Below, in pieces: positions 39,750-50,829 of a stretch of DNA of 64,000 bases. The number at the start of each line of letters is the position of its first letter. The stretch's first letter is position 1. The stretch is from Chitinilyticum aquatile DSM 21506 (lineage in GTDB: Bacteria; Pseudomonadota; Gammaproteobacteria; Burkholderiales; Chitinibacteraceae): the NCBI RefSeq assembly GCF_000430805.1, contig NZ_AUMS01000001.1:523335-587334 (forward strand), read 5' to 3'. The translations under genes and the position numbers were made by a program. Under the pieces are notes generated by a model that ran no database searches, was not told where the DNA came from, and worked only from the letters and a program-made list of their open reading frames with translations.

Positions 39750-40772
39750 TCACGCAGGAACAATGATCAGCCCGGCGCGCTGCCCCGGCACCACGTCCGG
39801 GTTGGGGAAAATGATGCGCGCGCTGTCTTCCGTTACCACGACCGGGCCTTTGACATCTTCAGCCAGCAGCATGCCCTGCGGCAGTGGCGTGAAGTTGTCG
39901 GTCTTGCCATCGATCAGCAGGCGGAAAGCGTCACTGTGCTTGATGATTTCGCGCGACACGCGGAATACCGGGCAGCCAACCTGCGCGGCGTAGCCCTCTC
40001 CAGTCTGCTGGCATTCGGGCAACCCTTCGGACACCAGCGCCGCGAGATAGCTTTCCATCTTCGAGAGGTCGACGCCGGAATTCTGGCCGAAGGGCCGTGC
40101 ACTGCCGAGCTCGACGGTAAACGCCGTCGCATCGCAATAGCGGCTGGAAAAGAAGGAAAAAGTCGTCGACGTGGTCGATTGCAGCAGAATGGCCTCGACA
40201 CCGGCCAGATGCAGGCGGGCCATTTCCGGCACGGAAAACTGGCGACCCTGGCGCGGCAGCGGATAGATGGCGAATTTCTCGATCAGCGAGCCATGAATCG
40301 CCGTGTGCAGATCATAGTGATAACGCGGCTTGGCATCGGCCACCGAGCGGCCGAAAAAGCGCAGCAGGTGCATTTCCAGCATGGTGGCGCGCCGCCGCTC
40401 CGGGCCGTCGTCGTTATCGGTCGAACGGCAGAAAAGCCGGTTCATGTCTTCTTCGACAAAGCGGCTGCCCTGGCGCAAGGCGGCGACATTGCCCAGCACG
40501 AACAGGATGCGGTTGCGCACCTTCAGCTCCCCGGCAAGGATGCGCCCGATCAGGCGGTCGACCAGCTCGACCGGGGCGGTTTCGTTGCCATGCACGCCGC
40601 AGGACACCACCAGATCAAGCTGCCGGCTGCCGGCATCGGACGGCTCGAAGCGGATGATGCCCTCGTCCATCACCTGCACCTGTGTGCCGCCCGGCAGGGT
40701 GAACGGCAGCGCAATGGCGGTCTTGCCGGCAAGAGTCTGTGCGAGAAAACCGTGTTCGGTGAAAGGATGCAT
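39750..40772 (-). CDS. astE: succinylglutamate desuccinylase
   Basis: Last step of arginine succinyltransferase catabolism, releasing glutamate and succinate; 340 aa. Zinc motifs in SCGVHGNETAPVELVD and YHYDLHTAIHGS, catalytic Glu in TAFTVELGSARPFGQN. GGAGA precedes the ATG. It is separated from astB by a 154-bp MITE-like element. Confidence 0.95.
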   Translation of the reverse strand: MHPFTEHGFLAQTLAGKTAIALPFTLPGGTQVQVMDEGIIRFEPSDAGSRQLDLVVSCGVHGNETAPVELVDRLIGRILAGELKVRNRILFVLGNVAALRQGSRFVEEDMNRLFCRSTDNDDGPERRRATMLEMHLLRFFGRSVADAKPRYHYDLHTAIHGSLIEKFAIYPLPRQGRQFSVPEMARLHLAGVEAILLQSTTSTTFSFFSSRYCDATAFTVELGSARPFGQNSGVDLSKMESYLAALVSEGLPECQQTGEGYAAQVGCPVFRVSREIIKHSDAFRLLIDGKTDNFTPLPQGMLLAEDVKGPVVVTEDSARIIFPNPDVVPGQRAGLIIVPA

Positions 40773-40818
40773 GGGTGAATTCTCCGGAGCAGCGATGAGC
40801 CAAACCTCAAGGAAGTTC

Positions 40819-40972
40819 AGAGCGTGTTTTAAAAGTAGCGAGCGCCTGTCAGCGTGGTGAGGCCGGAGCGCAAAAACCGGAGTGTACGTGCTTGTGCATG
40901 AGGATTTGAGGCTTTAGCTTCCACCGCCCGAGCCACGATCACGGGATGCGCAGCACGTTTAAAACACGCTCT
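40819..40972. mobile_element. MITE-like element with 15-bp terminal inverted repeats
   Basis: AGAGCGTGTTTTAAA at 40819-40833 is the exact reverse complement of TTTAAAACACGCTCT at 40958-40972. The 154-bp interior has no gene. Its right end abuts the astB stop codon, whose first base is shared with the element. It lies between astB and astE in the ast gene cluster; a transposase is not encoded, so it would move in trans. No clear target duplication could be assigned. Confidence 0.75.
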
Positions 40973-42318
40973 CAGGCGTCGCTGCCGTCGCGCTGAAAAG
41001 GATAGATGCTACCGAGTTCCAGCAGCTGCGTCAGCTCGTCCAGTGCGGTACGCACTTCGATCAGCAGCGCCGGATCGGCCAGATCGGCCACGCCAAGGCG
41101 GTCGCGGTAATGCCGGCATACCCAGTGAGTAAGGCGCTCGTGCAGCGCATCGTTCATCCAGACCGCCGGATTGACTGCGGCCGCTTCGCGCTCGGTCAGC
41201 GCCACCCGCAGACGCAGGCAGGCAGGCCCGCCGCCGTTCTGCATGCTCTGCTTCAGGTCGAACACCAGCACTTCGTTGATCGGCCCGCCGCTGGCCTGCA
41301 GCTCTTCCAGAAACGCCCACACAGCGGGAGTCGAGCGGCACTCTTCCGGCACGATCAGGCGCTGTTTCCCCTGCCCCTTGTCGAGCAGCTGGCTGTTGAA
41401 AAGGTAGGAACGCACCGCATCCGCAACGCTGACCTCGCTTTCCGGCACTTCGATGATCTGCAGGCCGGCCTGCTTCTGCCGCAGCTCGGCATAGACAGCC
41501 GGCGCATCGAGAAAGGCCAGCTCGTGGCAGAAGAGCACATCGAGATTGCCTACCGCAATCACATCGTTGTGGAACACGCCCGCATCGATCACCGCCGGGT
41601 TCTGCTGGGCAAACACGGTGCGCTCTGCGGCCAGTCCATGCCGGCGGGCAATGGCCTGGCTTGCTTCCAGCGTCTGCCGCGCCGGATAGCGCTGCGGCGC
41701 ATGCTGGCCACCCCAGAAGCGGGCGCCATAGACAAAAAACTCGGTTCCCGGCTCGCCGTAGGCGTGGCTGAGGCGGGTATGGTTCGCCGCTCCTTCATCA
41801 CCCAGCGCGGCGTGCTGTGGCAACGCGGCGTGGATAGTGAAATGCGCATCGCTGGCAAAGATGGCGGCAAGGCTGCGCCGGGTTTGCGGTGCTTCGATGC
41901 TGCGGTGGAATTTGCTGGTGAGGTTGGCCACGCTGAAGTGCACGCGCCCGTCAGCGGTATCGGCCGAAGGGCTGACGGTCGCGGCATTGGCCGTCCACAT
42001 GCTGGATGCCGAGCACAGGCCGGCAAACAAACCAGACTGGGTATTAGCCTGCAACCCAATAATTTCATTGTCAGTACCCGTATACCCCATATCACGCAAC
42101 ACCCACAGCGCGGGGCGCTCCTGCGGGGGCAGTACGCCCTGGCGGTAGCCCAGATCGGCCAGCGCCTTCATCTTGGCCAGCCCCTGCAGTGCTGCCGCAC
42201 GCGGGTTGGCGATATGGGCGGCATTGCTGGTCGAAGCGACATTGCCAAAGGAATGTCCGCCGTAATGATGGGTCGGCCCGACCAGTCCGTCGAAATTGGC
42301 TTCAAATGCGTGATTCAT
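40972..42318 (-). CDS. astB: N-succinylarginine dihydrolase
   Basis: Second step of the pathway, 448 aa. Conserved [72 protein letters not shown] with catalytic His, and [20 protein letters not shown] [16 protein letters not shown] with the Cys. The ATG at 42318 is six bases from a GGAGG; an ATG at 42324 is too close. The start overlaps the end of astD. A 49-bp palindrome covers residues about 78-94. Confidence 0.95.
   Translation of the reverse strand: MNHAFEANFDGLVGPTHHYGGHSFGNVASTSNAAHIANPRAAALQGLAKMKALADLGYRQGVLPPQERPALWVLRDMGYTGTDNEIIGLQANTQSGLFAGLCSASSMWTANAATVSPSADTADGRVHFSVANLTSKFHRSIEAPQTRRSLAAIFASDAHFTIHAALPQHAALGDEGAANHTRLSHAYGEPGTEFFVYGARFWGGQHAPQRYPARQTLEASQAIARRHGLAAERTVFAQQNPAVIDAGVFHNDVIAVGNLDVLFCHELAFLDAPAVYAELRQKQAGLQIIEVPESEVSVADAVRSYLFNSQLLDKGQGKQRLIVPEECRSTPAVWAFLEELQASGGPINEVLVFDLKQSMQNGGGPACLRLRVALTEREAAAVNPAVWMNDALHERLTHWVCRHYRDRLGVADLADPALLIEVRTALDELTQLLELGSIYPFQRDGSDA
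42039..42087. repeat. 49-bp palindromic repeat, copy 11 (inside astB)
   Basis: Left arm GGGTATTAGCCTGCAACCC fits the consensus closely; right end GTATACCC. It encodes [16 protein letters not shown]. The stretch from the first Gly to SASSMW has the same length as E. coli AstB as I recall it. Confidence 0.8.
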
Positions 42319-42320
42319 GC

Positions 42321-43799
<1,479 letters not shown>

Positions 43800-43818
43800 T
43801 TACCCCTTCTTGCTTGCG

Positions 43819-44880
43819 TCAGGATTGTTCGGTACTGCGTGTCGTGTCTGCGGCGCCCTGGCTGCGGGCCGACAGCGGCACGGCACGCACTTGGTCGCCA
43901 TTGGCAATACCAAGCCGCGCGAGGACAGTGTCGGTCAGCGGCAGGGAATCTTCCAGCGGGCGCGTCCAGGCCAGCGTGGCACGAAATTCGCCCAGCTTGC
44001 GATTGCTGACCATCCAGAGCGTGGCCTGCCGTGGCTCGGCAGCCACTGCCAGCGCATCGAAAACGGCGCTCTTGCGCACCGCGCGAATATCCCGGGTGGA
44101 ACACTCCAGCGACGGCCCGCCATCAAAAATGTCGATATAGCCCTGGTAGCGGAAGCCTTCGCTTTCGAGCATGCTGCGCGCCGGCTTTGTCCCCGGATGC
44201 ACTTCGCCAATCGACGCCTGCGCTTCTTCTGAGAGCAGGCAGGTGTAGATGGCGTATTTGGGCATCAGCTCGGCAATGAAGGATTTGCTGCCAACGTAAG
44301 AAAGGAAATCCGCCCTTGCAAAATCCATCTTGAAGAAATGTCGGCCCAGGCTTTCCCAGAAGGGGGAACGGCCGGCCTCATCCGACACACCGCGCATTTC
44401 GGCAATCACCCGATCCGAAAAACGTTCGGGGTACTCAGCCATGAAGAGGAAGCGGCATTTCGACAGCAGCGCACCATTGCTGTCGCGACGATAATCCGGG
44501 TGCAGAAACAGGGTGCAGAGTTCCGAAGCGCCGGTCAGGTCGGAGGTCAGGAACAGCGTCTGCAGGCGCTTGTAGATACCCAGCTCGCGCGAGGCGTGAA
44601 CAGACAGGCCAACCCGGTAGTTGTACCAGGTGTCATGCATGCCGACTGCTGCTTCGATGGCGCAGATCCCGGCAAGCCGTTCATTTGTTTCATCTTCCAG
44701 CGCAAAGAGATAGCAGGCATCGCCCAGCTCCGGCTTACCACTGAAGCTGTCGCAGCTGGCCGCAATGCGGCGTGCCAGCCGCTCGGCATCGGGCTGCAGG
44801 GTGGTCACACCGATGCCGGCGGCTTCCGCCAGTTGCAGCAATCCGGGCAGATCATCTGCCTGCATGGGTCGAATGAGCAT
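43819..44880 (-). CDS. astA: arginine N-succinyltransferase
   Basis: First step of arginine catabolism by succinylation, 353 aa, GNAT-like fold. Conserved MLIRPMQADDLPGLLQLA, YNYRVGLSVHASRELGIY, TLFLHPDYRRDSNGALLSK and MDFARADFLSYVGSKSFI. First of the four genes astA-D-B-E on this strand; astC (aminotransferase) is not in the window. Confidence 0.95.
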   Translation of the reverse strand: MLIRPMQADDLPGLLQLAEAAGIGVTTLQPDAERLARRIAASCDSFSGKPELGDACYLFALEDETNERLAGICAIEAAVGMHDTWYNYRVGLSVHASRELGIYKRLQTLFLTSDLTGASELCTLFLHPDYRRDSNGALLSKCRFLFMAEYPERFSDRVIAEMRGVSDEAGRSPFWESLGRHFFKMDFARADFLSYVGSKSFIAELMPKYAIYTCLLSEEAQASIGEVHPGTKPARSMLESEGFRYQGYIDIFDGGPSLECSTRDIRAVRKSAVFDALAVAAEPRQATLWMVSNRKLGEFRATLAWTRPLEDSLPLTDTVLARLGIANGDQVRAVPLSARSQGAADTTRSTEQS

Positions 44881-44975
44881 CGGGCATTCCGCACAGTGAG
44901 TCGCATTTCACTGTAGCAAAGCAAGCTCAGAGCACCTATCGGGATAAACCCCAGCCATGTTGCAATGCAACAAAG

Positions 44976-45004
44976 AACAGCCCCGGCACAAAGCCGGGGC
45001 TGTT
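44976..45004 (-). terminator. terminator of porin gene 1
   Basis: Stem AACAGCCCCGGC and GCCGGGGCTGTT with ACAAA loop, 20 bp after the porin stop; the minus strand continues with CTTTGTTG. Confidence 0.8.
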
Positions 45005-45024
45005 GGCTGAAGATCAAGCAATAC

Positions 45025-46104
45025 TCAGAAACCAGTCCACGTTCCCACGGTCAGGCGGAAGCTGTTGCTGGCCGAGGCCACCGAACCATCCTGATGCGGA
45101 GAGAGGTTGGAATCGTACATGTGATAGCGGCCCTGAACGAAGAACACGCTGTTTTTTGACAGGCTGTATTTCCAGTCGCCGGCAATCTGCTGTACACCAC
45201 TGTCACGCGACCCCGGATTGGCGCCACCGCTCACATCGGCATCCATAACCTGCTGATAAGACAACACCAGGCTGTTTTTGCCGAAGGTGTAGCCACCACC
45301 GATCAGCCACTGGTCGGCCTCGGTGCTGACACTACCCTCGGTGAGATCATTGTGACGCCACATGCCACGAAGGTTGAAATCACCGAATTTATAGCGGGCT
45401 GCCACGTAATACATCTCGGTCTTGTTGCCATCACCCTTCACATTGATGTAGTTGCCGGTGTCATTACCGATGGCAACCTGGGTATAGGCCCGGTTATTCA
45501 GCACCTGATAACCGGCATTGAGGTCAAAGCCATTCCAGCCGCCATGCAGGAAGAGATCCCAGCCATCGGCATTGGCGCCATCGGCGGCATAGCTGCCCAG
45601 AACGTACTGCGCGCTGAAGTCAACACCACTGAAAGATGGCGATGCGTAACGGATCGACCCGCCCATCCCTTCACCCTTGGCACCGGTCCATACCAGCAAT
45701 GTGCCGCTGTCGGCCGTCATGTTGCCGGCACCACTCATGCCGATTGGCCAGTCCATGAACAGGTAGTTGTCGGTGAACTGGTTACCGAAACGCAGATTTC
45801 CCCAACCACCTTCGTAACCGATCCACGCTTCGCGTTCGCCCCAGCCGTTGTAACGCCAGTCAGTCTGTACTTTCTGTGCCAGCCGCCAGGACAGAATGTC
45901 TCCGTTATCCAGCTTGTCCTTGCCATCGACATTGATCATCAGGGCAATTTCTTCATAGAGCTGGGTACCGGAATCAGCGCCTTCGGCGCGATTGGTGCCG
46001 ATCATCAGATCCATTTCGGCCGAACCGCTGATGGTAATTTCAGCCATGGCCGGAACGGCAAATGCGGCAGCCAGTGCGGATGCCATCAGAATGCGCTTGA
46101 ACAT
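45025..46104 (-). CDS. outer-membrane porin 1
   Basis: General porin of 359 aa with signal peptide (MFKRILMASALAAAFAVPA) and C-terminal GTWTGF ending in Phe as required for beta-barrel insertion. Beta-strand blocks such as EAWIGYEGGWGNLRFGNQ and DLNAGYQVLNNRAY are shared with the two next porins. AAGGAG lies upstream of the ATG at 46104. Third in position of a tandem array, each with its own terminator. Specificity unknown. Confidence 0.92.
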   Translation of the reverse strand: MFKRILMASALAAAFAVPAMAEITISGSAEMDLMIGTNRAEGADSGTQLYEEIALMINVDGKDKLDNGDILSWRLAQKVQTDWRYNGWGEREAWIGYEGGWGNLRFGNQFTDNYLFMDWPIGMSGAGNMTADSGTLLVWTGAKGEGMGGSIRYASPSFSGVDFSAQYVLGSYAADGANADGWDLFLHGGWNGFDLNAGYQVLNNRAYTQVAIGNDTGNYINVKGDGNKTEMYYVAARYKFGDFNLRGMWRHNDLTEGSVSTEADQWLIGGGYTFGKNSLVLSYQQVMDADVSGGANPGSRDSGVQQIAGDWKYSLSKNSVFFVQGRYHMYDSNLSPHQDGSVASASNSFRLTVGTWTGF

Positions 46105-46260
46105 GCTTTTCTCCTTTGCTTGCGATCTCGCGAGGCTGCAGGGCTCTGCGCCCGGGCAGCATTGCAACCATCAGAACTGCTATCTATAGCGATAGACCCA
46201 CTTTCCGCCTTGCGCCACGCTGAAGTCAACAAACGGTTTTTCCTGTTGCCCAAATGCCGC

Positions 46261-46289
46261 AAAAAAAAGGCCCGCAGTCAATGCGGGCC
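46261..46289 (-). terminator. terminator of porin gene 2
   Basis: Stem GGCCCGCA and TGCGGGCC with GTCAA loop; eight A on the plus strand give the T run on the minus strand. Confidence 0.9.
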
Positions 46290-46333
46290 AAATCGTGTCT
46301 AGGATACTACGTTACTACCACCGGGGAACCAGA

Positions 46334-47404
46334 TCAGAAACCGGTCCAGGTACCCACGGTCAGGCGGAAGCTGTTGTCTTTGGAGGCAACAGCACCATCC
46401 ATGCGCGGCGCAACCGCGGAGTCATACTTGTGGTAGCGCCCCTGAACGAAGAAGATCGAATTCTTCGACAGGCTGTAATTCCACACACCGGCAAACTGCT
46501 GCAAGCCGCTGTCACGATCACCCGGACGGGCGCCGCCACTCACATCGGCGTCCATCACCTGCTGGTAAGACAGATTGATGCTGTTCTTGCCGAAGCTGTA
46601 ACCACCACCAATGAGCCACTGATCATATTCAAGGCTGATGCCGTTAGCCTCGTGCTTGTTGCCCTTCCAGAGGCCGCGAACGTTGAAATCGCCGAAGTTG
46701 TAGCGGGCACCGACAAAATACAGCTGGGTTTCAGCAGTATTGTTGGTGATATTGAAGGCAACCTGCGGCTCGTTGCCTACGGCATTTGCCCCCAGAGCGC
46801 GATTGTTCAGCAACTGATAACCGGCATTCAGGTTGAAGCCGCCCCAGGAGCCATTCAGGCCCAGGTCCCAGCCATCGGCGTTGGAGCCATCGGCGTTGTA
46901 GCTGCCAAGAATATACTGTGCGGTAAGGTTCAAACCGCTCAGTGACGGCGACGAGTAACGGATGGAACCGCCCATGCCCTGCCCGGTCCAGACGGCCAGC
47001 GCACCAAAATCGGAAGTCAGATTGCCGGAACCGTTGATGCCGTACGGCCAGTCGAGCGTCAGATAGGTATCGGTGAACTGGTTACCGAACCGCAGGTTAC
47101 CCCAGCTGCCTTCATAACCGATCCAGGCTTCGCGACGCCCCCAGGAATCGTACTTGTAATCCGTAGCCACTTTCTGCGCCAGGCGCCAGGACAGGGTGTC
47201 ACCATTATCCAGCTTGTCCTTGCCATCCACGTTCAGCACGATGGCAATTTCTTCATAAATCTGGGTGCCGGAACCGGACCCTTCCGCACGGTTGGTGCCC
47301 ACCATCAAATCCATTTCGGCCGAACCACTGATGGTCACCTCGGCCATCGCCGGCGCAGCAAAGGCAAGAGCCAGGGCTACTGCCAGAACGCTTTGCTTGA
47401 TCAT
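46334..47404 (-). CDS. outer-membrane porin 2
   Basis: Porin of 356 aa, signal peptide MIKQSVLAVALALAFAAPA and Phe at the C-terminus (GTWTGF). Opening AEVTISGSAEMDLMVGTNRA is nearly identical to the other two. Signal peptide differs from porins 1 and 3 (MFKRIL...). AGGAGA precedes the ATG. Own terminator, so probably own promoter. Confidence 0.92.
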   Translation of the reverse strand: MIKQSVLAVALALAFAAPAMAEVTISGSAEMDLMVGTNRAEGSGSGTQIYEEIAIVLNVDGKDKLDNGDTLSWRLAQKVATDYKYDSWGRREAWIGYEGSWGNLRFGNQFTDTYLTLDWPYGINGSGNLTSDFGALAVWTGQGMGGSIRYSSPSLSGLNLTAQYILGSYNADGSNADGWDLGLNGSWGGFNLNAGYQLLNNRALGANAVGNEPQVAFNITNNTAETQLYFVGARYNFGDFNVRGLWKGNKHEANGISLEYDQWLIGGGYSFGKNSINLSYQQVMDADVSGGARPGDRDSGLQQFAGVWNYSLSKNSIFFVQGRYHKYDSAVAPRMDGAVASKDNSFRLTVGTWTGF

Positions 47405-47513
47405 TGCTTACTCTCCTGTCAAAAAAAGGGGCATCCTGATCGACACCGGCCCTGCAGGCTGCGATGTCTTCAGATGACAGGGCCAATGTATTACCCGGCT
47501 TACAACAGGGGAA

Positions 47514-47560
47514 TTGCATGCCATGCATAGCCGCCATGCGTGGCATGCATATGCCATCCG
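47514..47560. repeat. GCATGCCA inverted repeat upstream of porin gene 2
   Basis: GCATGCCA and TGGCATGC are perfect 8-bp arms around TGCATAGCCGCCATGCG, with extra ATGCAT repeats next to them. It lies about 110-155 bp upstream of the porin 2 ATG, between that promoter region and the porin 3 terminator, and could be an operator or leader structure. Confidence 0.5.
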
Positions 47561-47628
47561 GAAATGCGCAAAGCCGCGCCGGCATTGGCTTCCAATGGGG
47601 GGCAACCACTCGTGCAAAGCTGGCAGGC

Positions 47629-47664
47629 AACAAAAAACCCACAGCAAAGTGTGGGTTTTTTGTT
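47629..47664. terminator. strong terminator of porin gene 3
   Basis: Fifteen-bp perfect stem AACAAAAAACCCACA and TGTGGGTTTTTTGTT with a GCAAAG loop, 20 bp after the porin 3 stop. Confidence 0.92.
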
Positions 47665-47684
47665 GCAGTTGGCAAAAGCGCTGC

Positions 47685-48776
47685 TTAGAACGACGTCCAG
47701 GTACCGACGGTCAGACGGAAGCTGTTGTCGGCCGACGAGGATGCACCATCGAAGTGCTTGCTGGCTGCCGAATCGTACATGTGATAGCGGCCCTGCACGA
47801 AGGCAATGCTGTTCTTCGACAGGCTGTAGTTCCACTGACCGGCGATCTGCTGCACGCCGCTGTTGACGCTGGAAGTCGAACCATTCTGGGTGCGATCGCC
47901 ATCCATGATTTCCTGGTAGCTCAGGTTGAGCGAGTTCTTGCCCCAGGAATAACCGCCACCCACCAGCCACTGCGCGGCCTCATCCTTGCTGGCACCACCG
48001 TTGTACTTCACCGAGTTGTTCTTGTACATGGCACGAACATTCCACGGACCACTCACGTAGCGACCACCGACATACCACAGTTCGGTTTCGTTACCGCTCG
48101 CACGGACGTTGTTGGTGTCAACCGGGTTGTCCATGAAGGAATCAGAAGTAAATGCGCGGTTGTTCAACAACTGGTAACCGGCGTTCAGGTGCAAGCCGCC
48201 CCAGTTGCCATTCAGCGTTGCATCCCAGCCATCCGCCAGCGAGCCGTCATTGCCGTAGGAACCCAGAATGTACTGGGCAGTGAAGTTCACACCACTCATG
48301 GTCGGCGATGCGTAGCGGATGGAACCGCCCATGCCCTGATCCTTGGCACCGGTCCAGGTCGCGAACGAGCCGGTATCAGCCATCAGATTGCCCGAACCGT
48401 TCACGCCATACGGCCAGTCCATCATCAGATAGGTATCGGTGAACTGGTTACCGAAGCGCAGGTCACCCCAAGCGCCTTCGTAACCGATCCACGCTTCGCG
48501 CTGACCAAAGCTGTCGTACTTCCAGTCGGTGGCCACTTTCTGGGCCAGACGCCACTTCAGGGTATCACCGTTGTCGAGCTTGTCACGGCCATCGACATTG
48601 ATGGTGATCGCGATTTCTTCATACAGCTGGGTGCCATTTTCACCGGAGCCACCCTTGGCACGATTGGTTCCCAGCATCAGGTCCATTTCAGCGGAACCGC
48701 TGATGGTCACTTCGGCCATGGCCGGTACAGCAAAGGCAGCGGCAACCGCGCTGGCAATCAGAATGCGTTTGAACAT
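47685..48776 (-). CDS. outer-membrane porin 3
   Basis: Porin of 363 aa, signal peptide MFKRILIASAVAAAFAVPA and C-terminal GTWTSF. The ATG at 48776 has AGGAG about ten bases upstream; a longer frame without similarity starts at 48893. It is the most upstream of three tandem porins, preceded by an AT-rich 340-bp region that should hold its promoter. Confidence 0.92.
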   Translation of the reverse strand: MFKRILIASAVAAAFAVPAMAEVTISGSAEMDLMLGTNRAKGGSGENGTQLYEEIAITINVDGRDKLDNGDTLKWRLAQKVATDWKYDSFGQREAWIGYEGAWGDLRFGNQFTDTYLMMDWPYGVNGSGNLMADTGSFATWTGAKDQGMGGSIRYASPTMSGVNFTAQYILGSYGNDGSLADGWDATLNGNWGGLHLNAGYQLLNNRAFTSDSFMDNPVDTNNVRASGNETELWYVGGRYVSGPWNVRAMYKNNSVKYNGGASKDEAAQWLVGGGYSWGKNSLNLSYQEIMDGDRTQNGSTSSVNSGVQQIAGQWNYSLSKNSIAFVQGRYHMYDSAASKHFDGASSSADNSFRLTVGTWTSF

Positions 48777-49115
48777 CTTTTGTGTACTCCTGTTACATCG
48801 AAAAGGTGATGCATTGGAGCACGCAGCCCGCAGGCGCCTCGACGGAAAAGTACCACGGCATGCGAAACGCCAGATGTTGCAAAAAATACGCACCCGGCCA
48901 GCAATAATGACGACGGAATTGCTGCCACAAGCATGATCGGAAGCAAGATCAGTGACACAAGCGTAATGCGCAGATTAAATATCCATATAAATCAATTATA
49001 TAAAACAGGATAAGTCAGCACCCAAAGCGATTCATATCGCCCGCAAGTGGCAAGGGTAATTTTCACGACCGGTTATGTGACAAATTCACAGATAGGACCA
49101 TAGAGCAAAAACAAA
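48777..49115 (-). promoter_or_regulatory. AT-rich region upstream of porin gene 3
   Basis: No gene is supported here. The part at about 48970-49015 is very AT-rich (AAATATCCATATAAATCAAT), as expected for a strong porin promoter on the minus strand, but I could not assign -35 and -10 boxes with confidence. Confidence 0.35.
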
Positions 49116-49164
49116 GGGTATTACCTCAAAACCCTTTCAAGGAAAGGGCTTCAGGGCAATACCC
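49116..49164. repeat. 49-bp palindromic repeat, copy 12 (intergenic)
   Basis: Ends GGGTATT and AATACCC, arms CTCAAAACCCTTTC and GAAAGGGCTTCAGGG. It lies 37 bp after the lysP stop and upstream of the porin array. Confidence 0.92.
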
Positions 49165-49176
49165 TCGTTATAAGCA

Positions 49177-49195
49177 GGGGCAGCCATGCTGCCCC
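49177..49195 (-). terminator. hairpin after lysP
   Basis: Stem GGGGCAGC and GCTGCCCC with a CAT loop, just after the lysP stop codon. There is no T run, so termination may rely on the neighbouring 49-bp palindrome or on Rho. Confidence 0.45.
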
Positions 49196-49201
49196 GGCCT
49201 G

Positions 49202-50692
49202 TCAGCGGCGCTCGCTGTGCAGCTGGCTCTCGTCAGCATCGTCGAACTGCATCTCCTGCAGACGCACGAAGCGGGTCTTGTGCTTCAGGCGGTAACCCCA
49301 CCAGATGGCCAGGAAGAGCGGAATGCCGATGTAGATCGCCAGAATACCCACCCAGTCGATCTGGTCAGCCATGAAGGCCTGGTAGTTCTGCCCCAGCATC
49401 ACGAACAGGCACAGTGCAAACGCGAAAAGCGGGCCGTAGGGGAAGAACTTCGAGCGGTACGGCAGCTCATCCAGGCTGTGCCCCTGCGCGATGAAGCCGC
49501 GGCGGAAGCGGTAATGGCTGATAGCAATGCCCAGCCAGGCGATGAAGCCCGTCATGCCGGACATGTTCAGCAGCCACAGGTAAATCGTCTGATCCTTGCC
49601 CAGTGCAGTCAGGAAACACAGCATGCCGACCGCCGTCGTGGCATAGAGCGCGTTGCGCGGCACGCCATTGGCCGAGAGCTTCGCAAAGATTTTCGGCGCG
49701 AGGCCACTGCTGGCCAGCGTGTAGAGCATCCGCGTCGAGGCATACATGCCGGAATTGCCCGCCGACAGGATGGCGGTAAGAATCACCGCGTTCATCAGCG
49801 CGGCGGCAAATGCCAGTCCTGCGTGCTCGAACACCAGCGTGAAGGGGCTGACGCCGATGTCCTCGATGCCGTTCTTCAGCAGCTTCGGGTCGGTGTACGG
49901 AATCAGCAGGCCAATCAGGAAAATCGCGATGACATAGAAAAGCAGAATCCGCCAGAACACCTGCTTGATCGCGCGAGGGATGGTCTTGTGCGGGTTTTCC
50001 GATTCGCCGGCGGCAACACCGATCAGCTCGGTGCCCTGGAAGGAGAAACCGGCCACCATCATTACGCCGATCATCGCCTGCAGGCCACCGACAAAGGGCG
50101 CCTCGCCGGTAGTGAGGTTATGCCAGCCAGCCCCCTCGCCGCCTTTCAGGATGCCGAAGATCATCGCCAGACCGGTAGCGATGAACACCAGCACGGTCAC
50201 CACCTTGATCAGCGAACACCAGTATTCAGCCTCGCCGAAGCCCTTCACCGAGATGAAATTCAGCGCGAACATGACGGCGAGAAACGCCGCACTCCAGTAG
50301 ATGCCCGGCACATCGGGCAGCCAGTAGGCCATGATGAGCTGCGCGGCCACCAGCTCCACCGCGATGGTCACTGCCCAGTTGTACCAGTAGTTCCAGCCCA
50401 GCGCGAAGCCGAAGGCCGGGTCGACGAATTTGGCGCCGTAGGTAGCAAACGAGCCGGATACCGGCATGTAGGCCGCCAGCTCGCCCAGGCTCGTCATCAG
50501 GAAATACACCATCAGCCCGATGATCATGTAGCCGAAAATCGCGCCGCCGGGACCGGCGTTCGCCACCGTGGCGCCAGAAGCGACAAATAGCCCCGTGCCG
50601 ATCGAGCCGCCAATCGCAATCATCGTGAGGTGACGCGCCTTGAGGCTGCGCCGCAGGTGCGGCTGTTCCGCCGTCTCGCTGGTATTGGACAT
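49202..50692 (-). CDS. lysP: lysine-specific permease
   Basis: APC-family proton-coupled amino acid permease, about 496 aa, twelve membrane segments. LKARHLTMIAIGGSIGTGLF, MTSLGELAAYMPVSGSFATY, GFALGWNYWYNWAVTIAVEL and SFQGTELIGVAAGESENP match E. coli LysP almost residue for residue in the parts I recall. Start ATG at 50692 (or 50695, ATGATG) follows GGGGAAGGA. Single-gene unit. Confidence 0.93.
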   Translation of the reverse strand: MSNTSETAEQPHLRRSLKARHLTMIAIGGSIGTGLFVASGATVANAGPGGAIFGYMIIGLMVYFLMTSLGELAAYMPVSGSFATYGAKFVDPAFGFALGWNYWYNWAVTIAVELVAAQLIMAYWLPDVPGIYWSAAFLAVMFALNFISVKGFGEAEYWCSLIKVVTVLVFIATGLAMIFGILKGGEGAGWHNLTTGEAPFVGGLQAMIGVMMVAGFSFQGTELIGVAAGESENPHKTIPRAIKQVFWRILLFYVIAIFLIGLLIPYTDPKLLKNGIEDIGVSPFTLVFEHAGLAFAAALMNAVILTAILSAGNSGMYASTRMLYTLASSGLAPKIFAKLSANGVPRNALYATTAVGMLCFLTALGKDQTIYLWLLNMSGMTGFIAWLGIAISHYRFRRGFIAQGHSLDELPYRSKFFPYGPLFAFALCLFVMLGQNYQAFMADQIDWVGILAIYIGIPLFLAIWWGYRLKHKTRFVRLQEMQFDDADESQLHSERR

Positions 50693-50829
50693 CATTCCTT
50701 CCCCGGGGCGGAAGCTGCAGGCAGGCCGCAATTCCGCCAGTTTTTATAAAGACTGCAATAGTGCCCGAGTATGGACGTTTGCGCCTTGCGGGATTTCCGC
50801 AAGGCGGCGGCAATGGAGTACGTAGAAAC

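Noticed and set aside
45480..45528. GGGTATA in porin 1
   Set aside because: No ATACC-like end at the 49-bp distance; the sequence is conserved porin coding.
50787..50812. CGCCTTGCGG/CCGCAAGGCG hairpin between lysP and folA as a terminator
   Set aside because: The stem is good but no T run follows on the folA strand, so I could not support a terminator call; it may be a small structured repeat.
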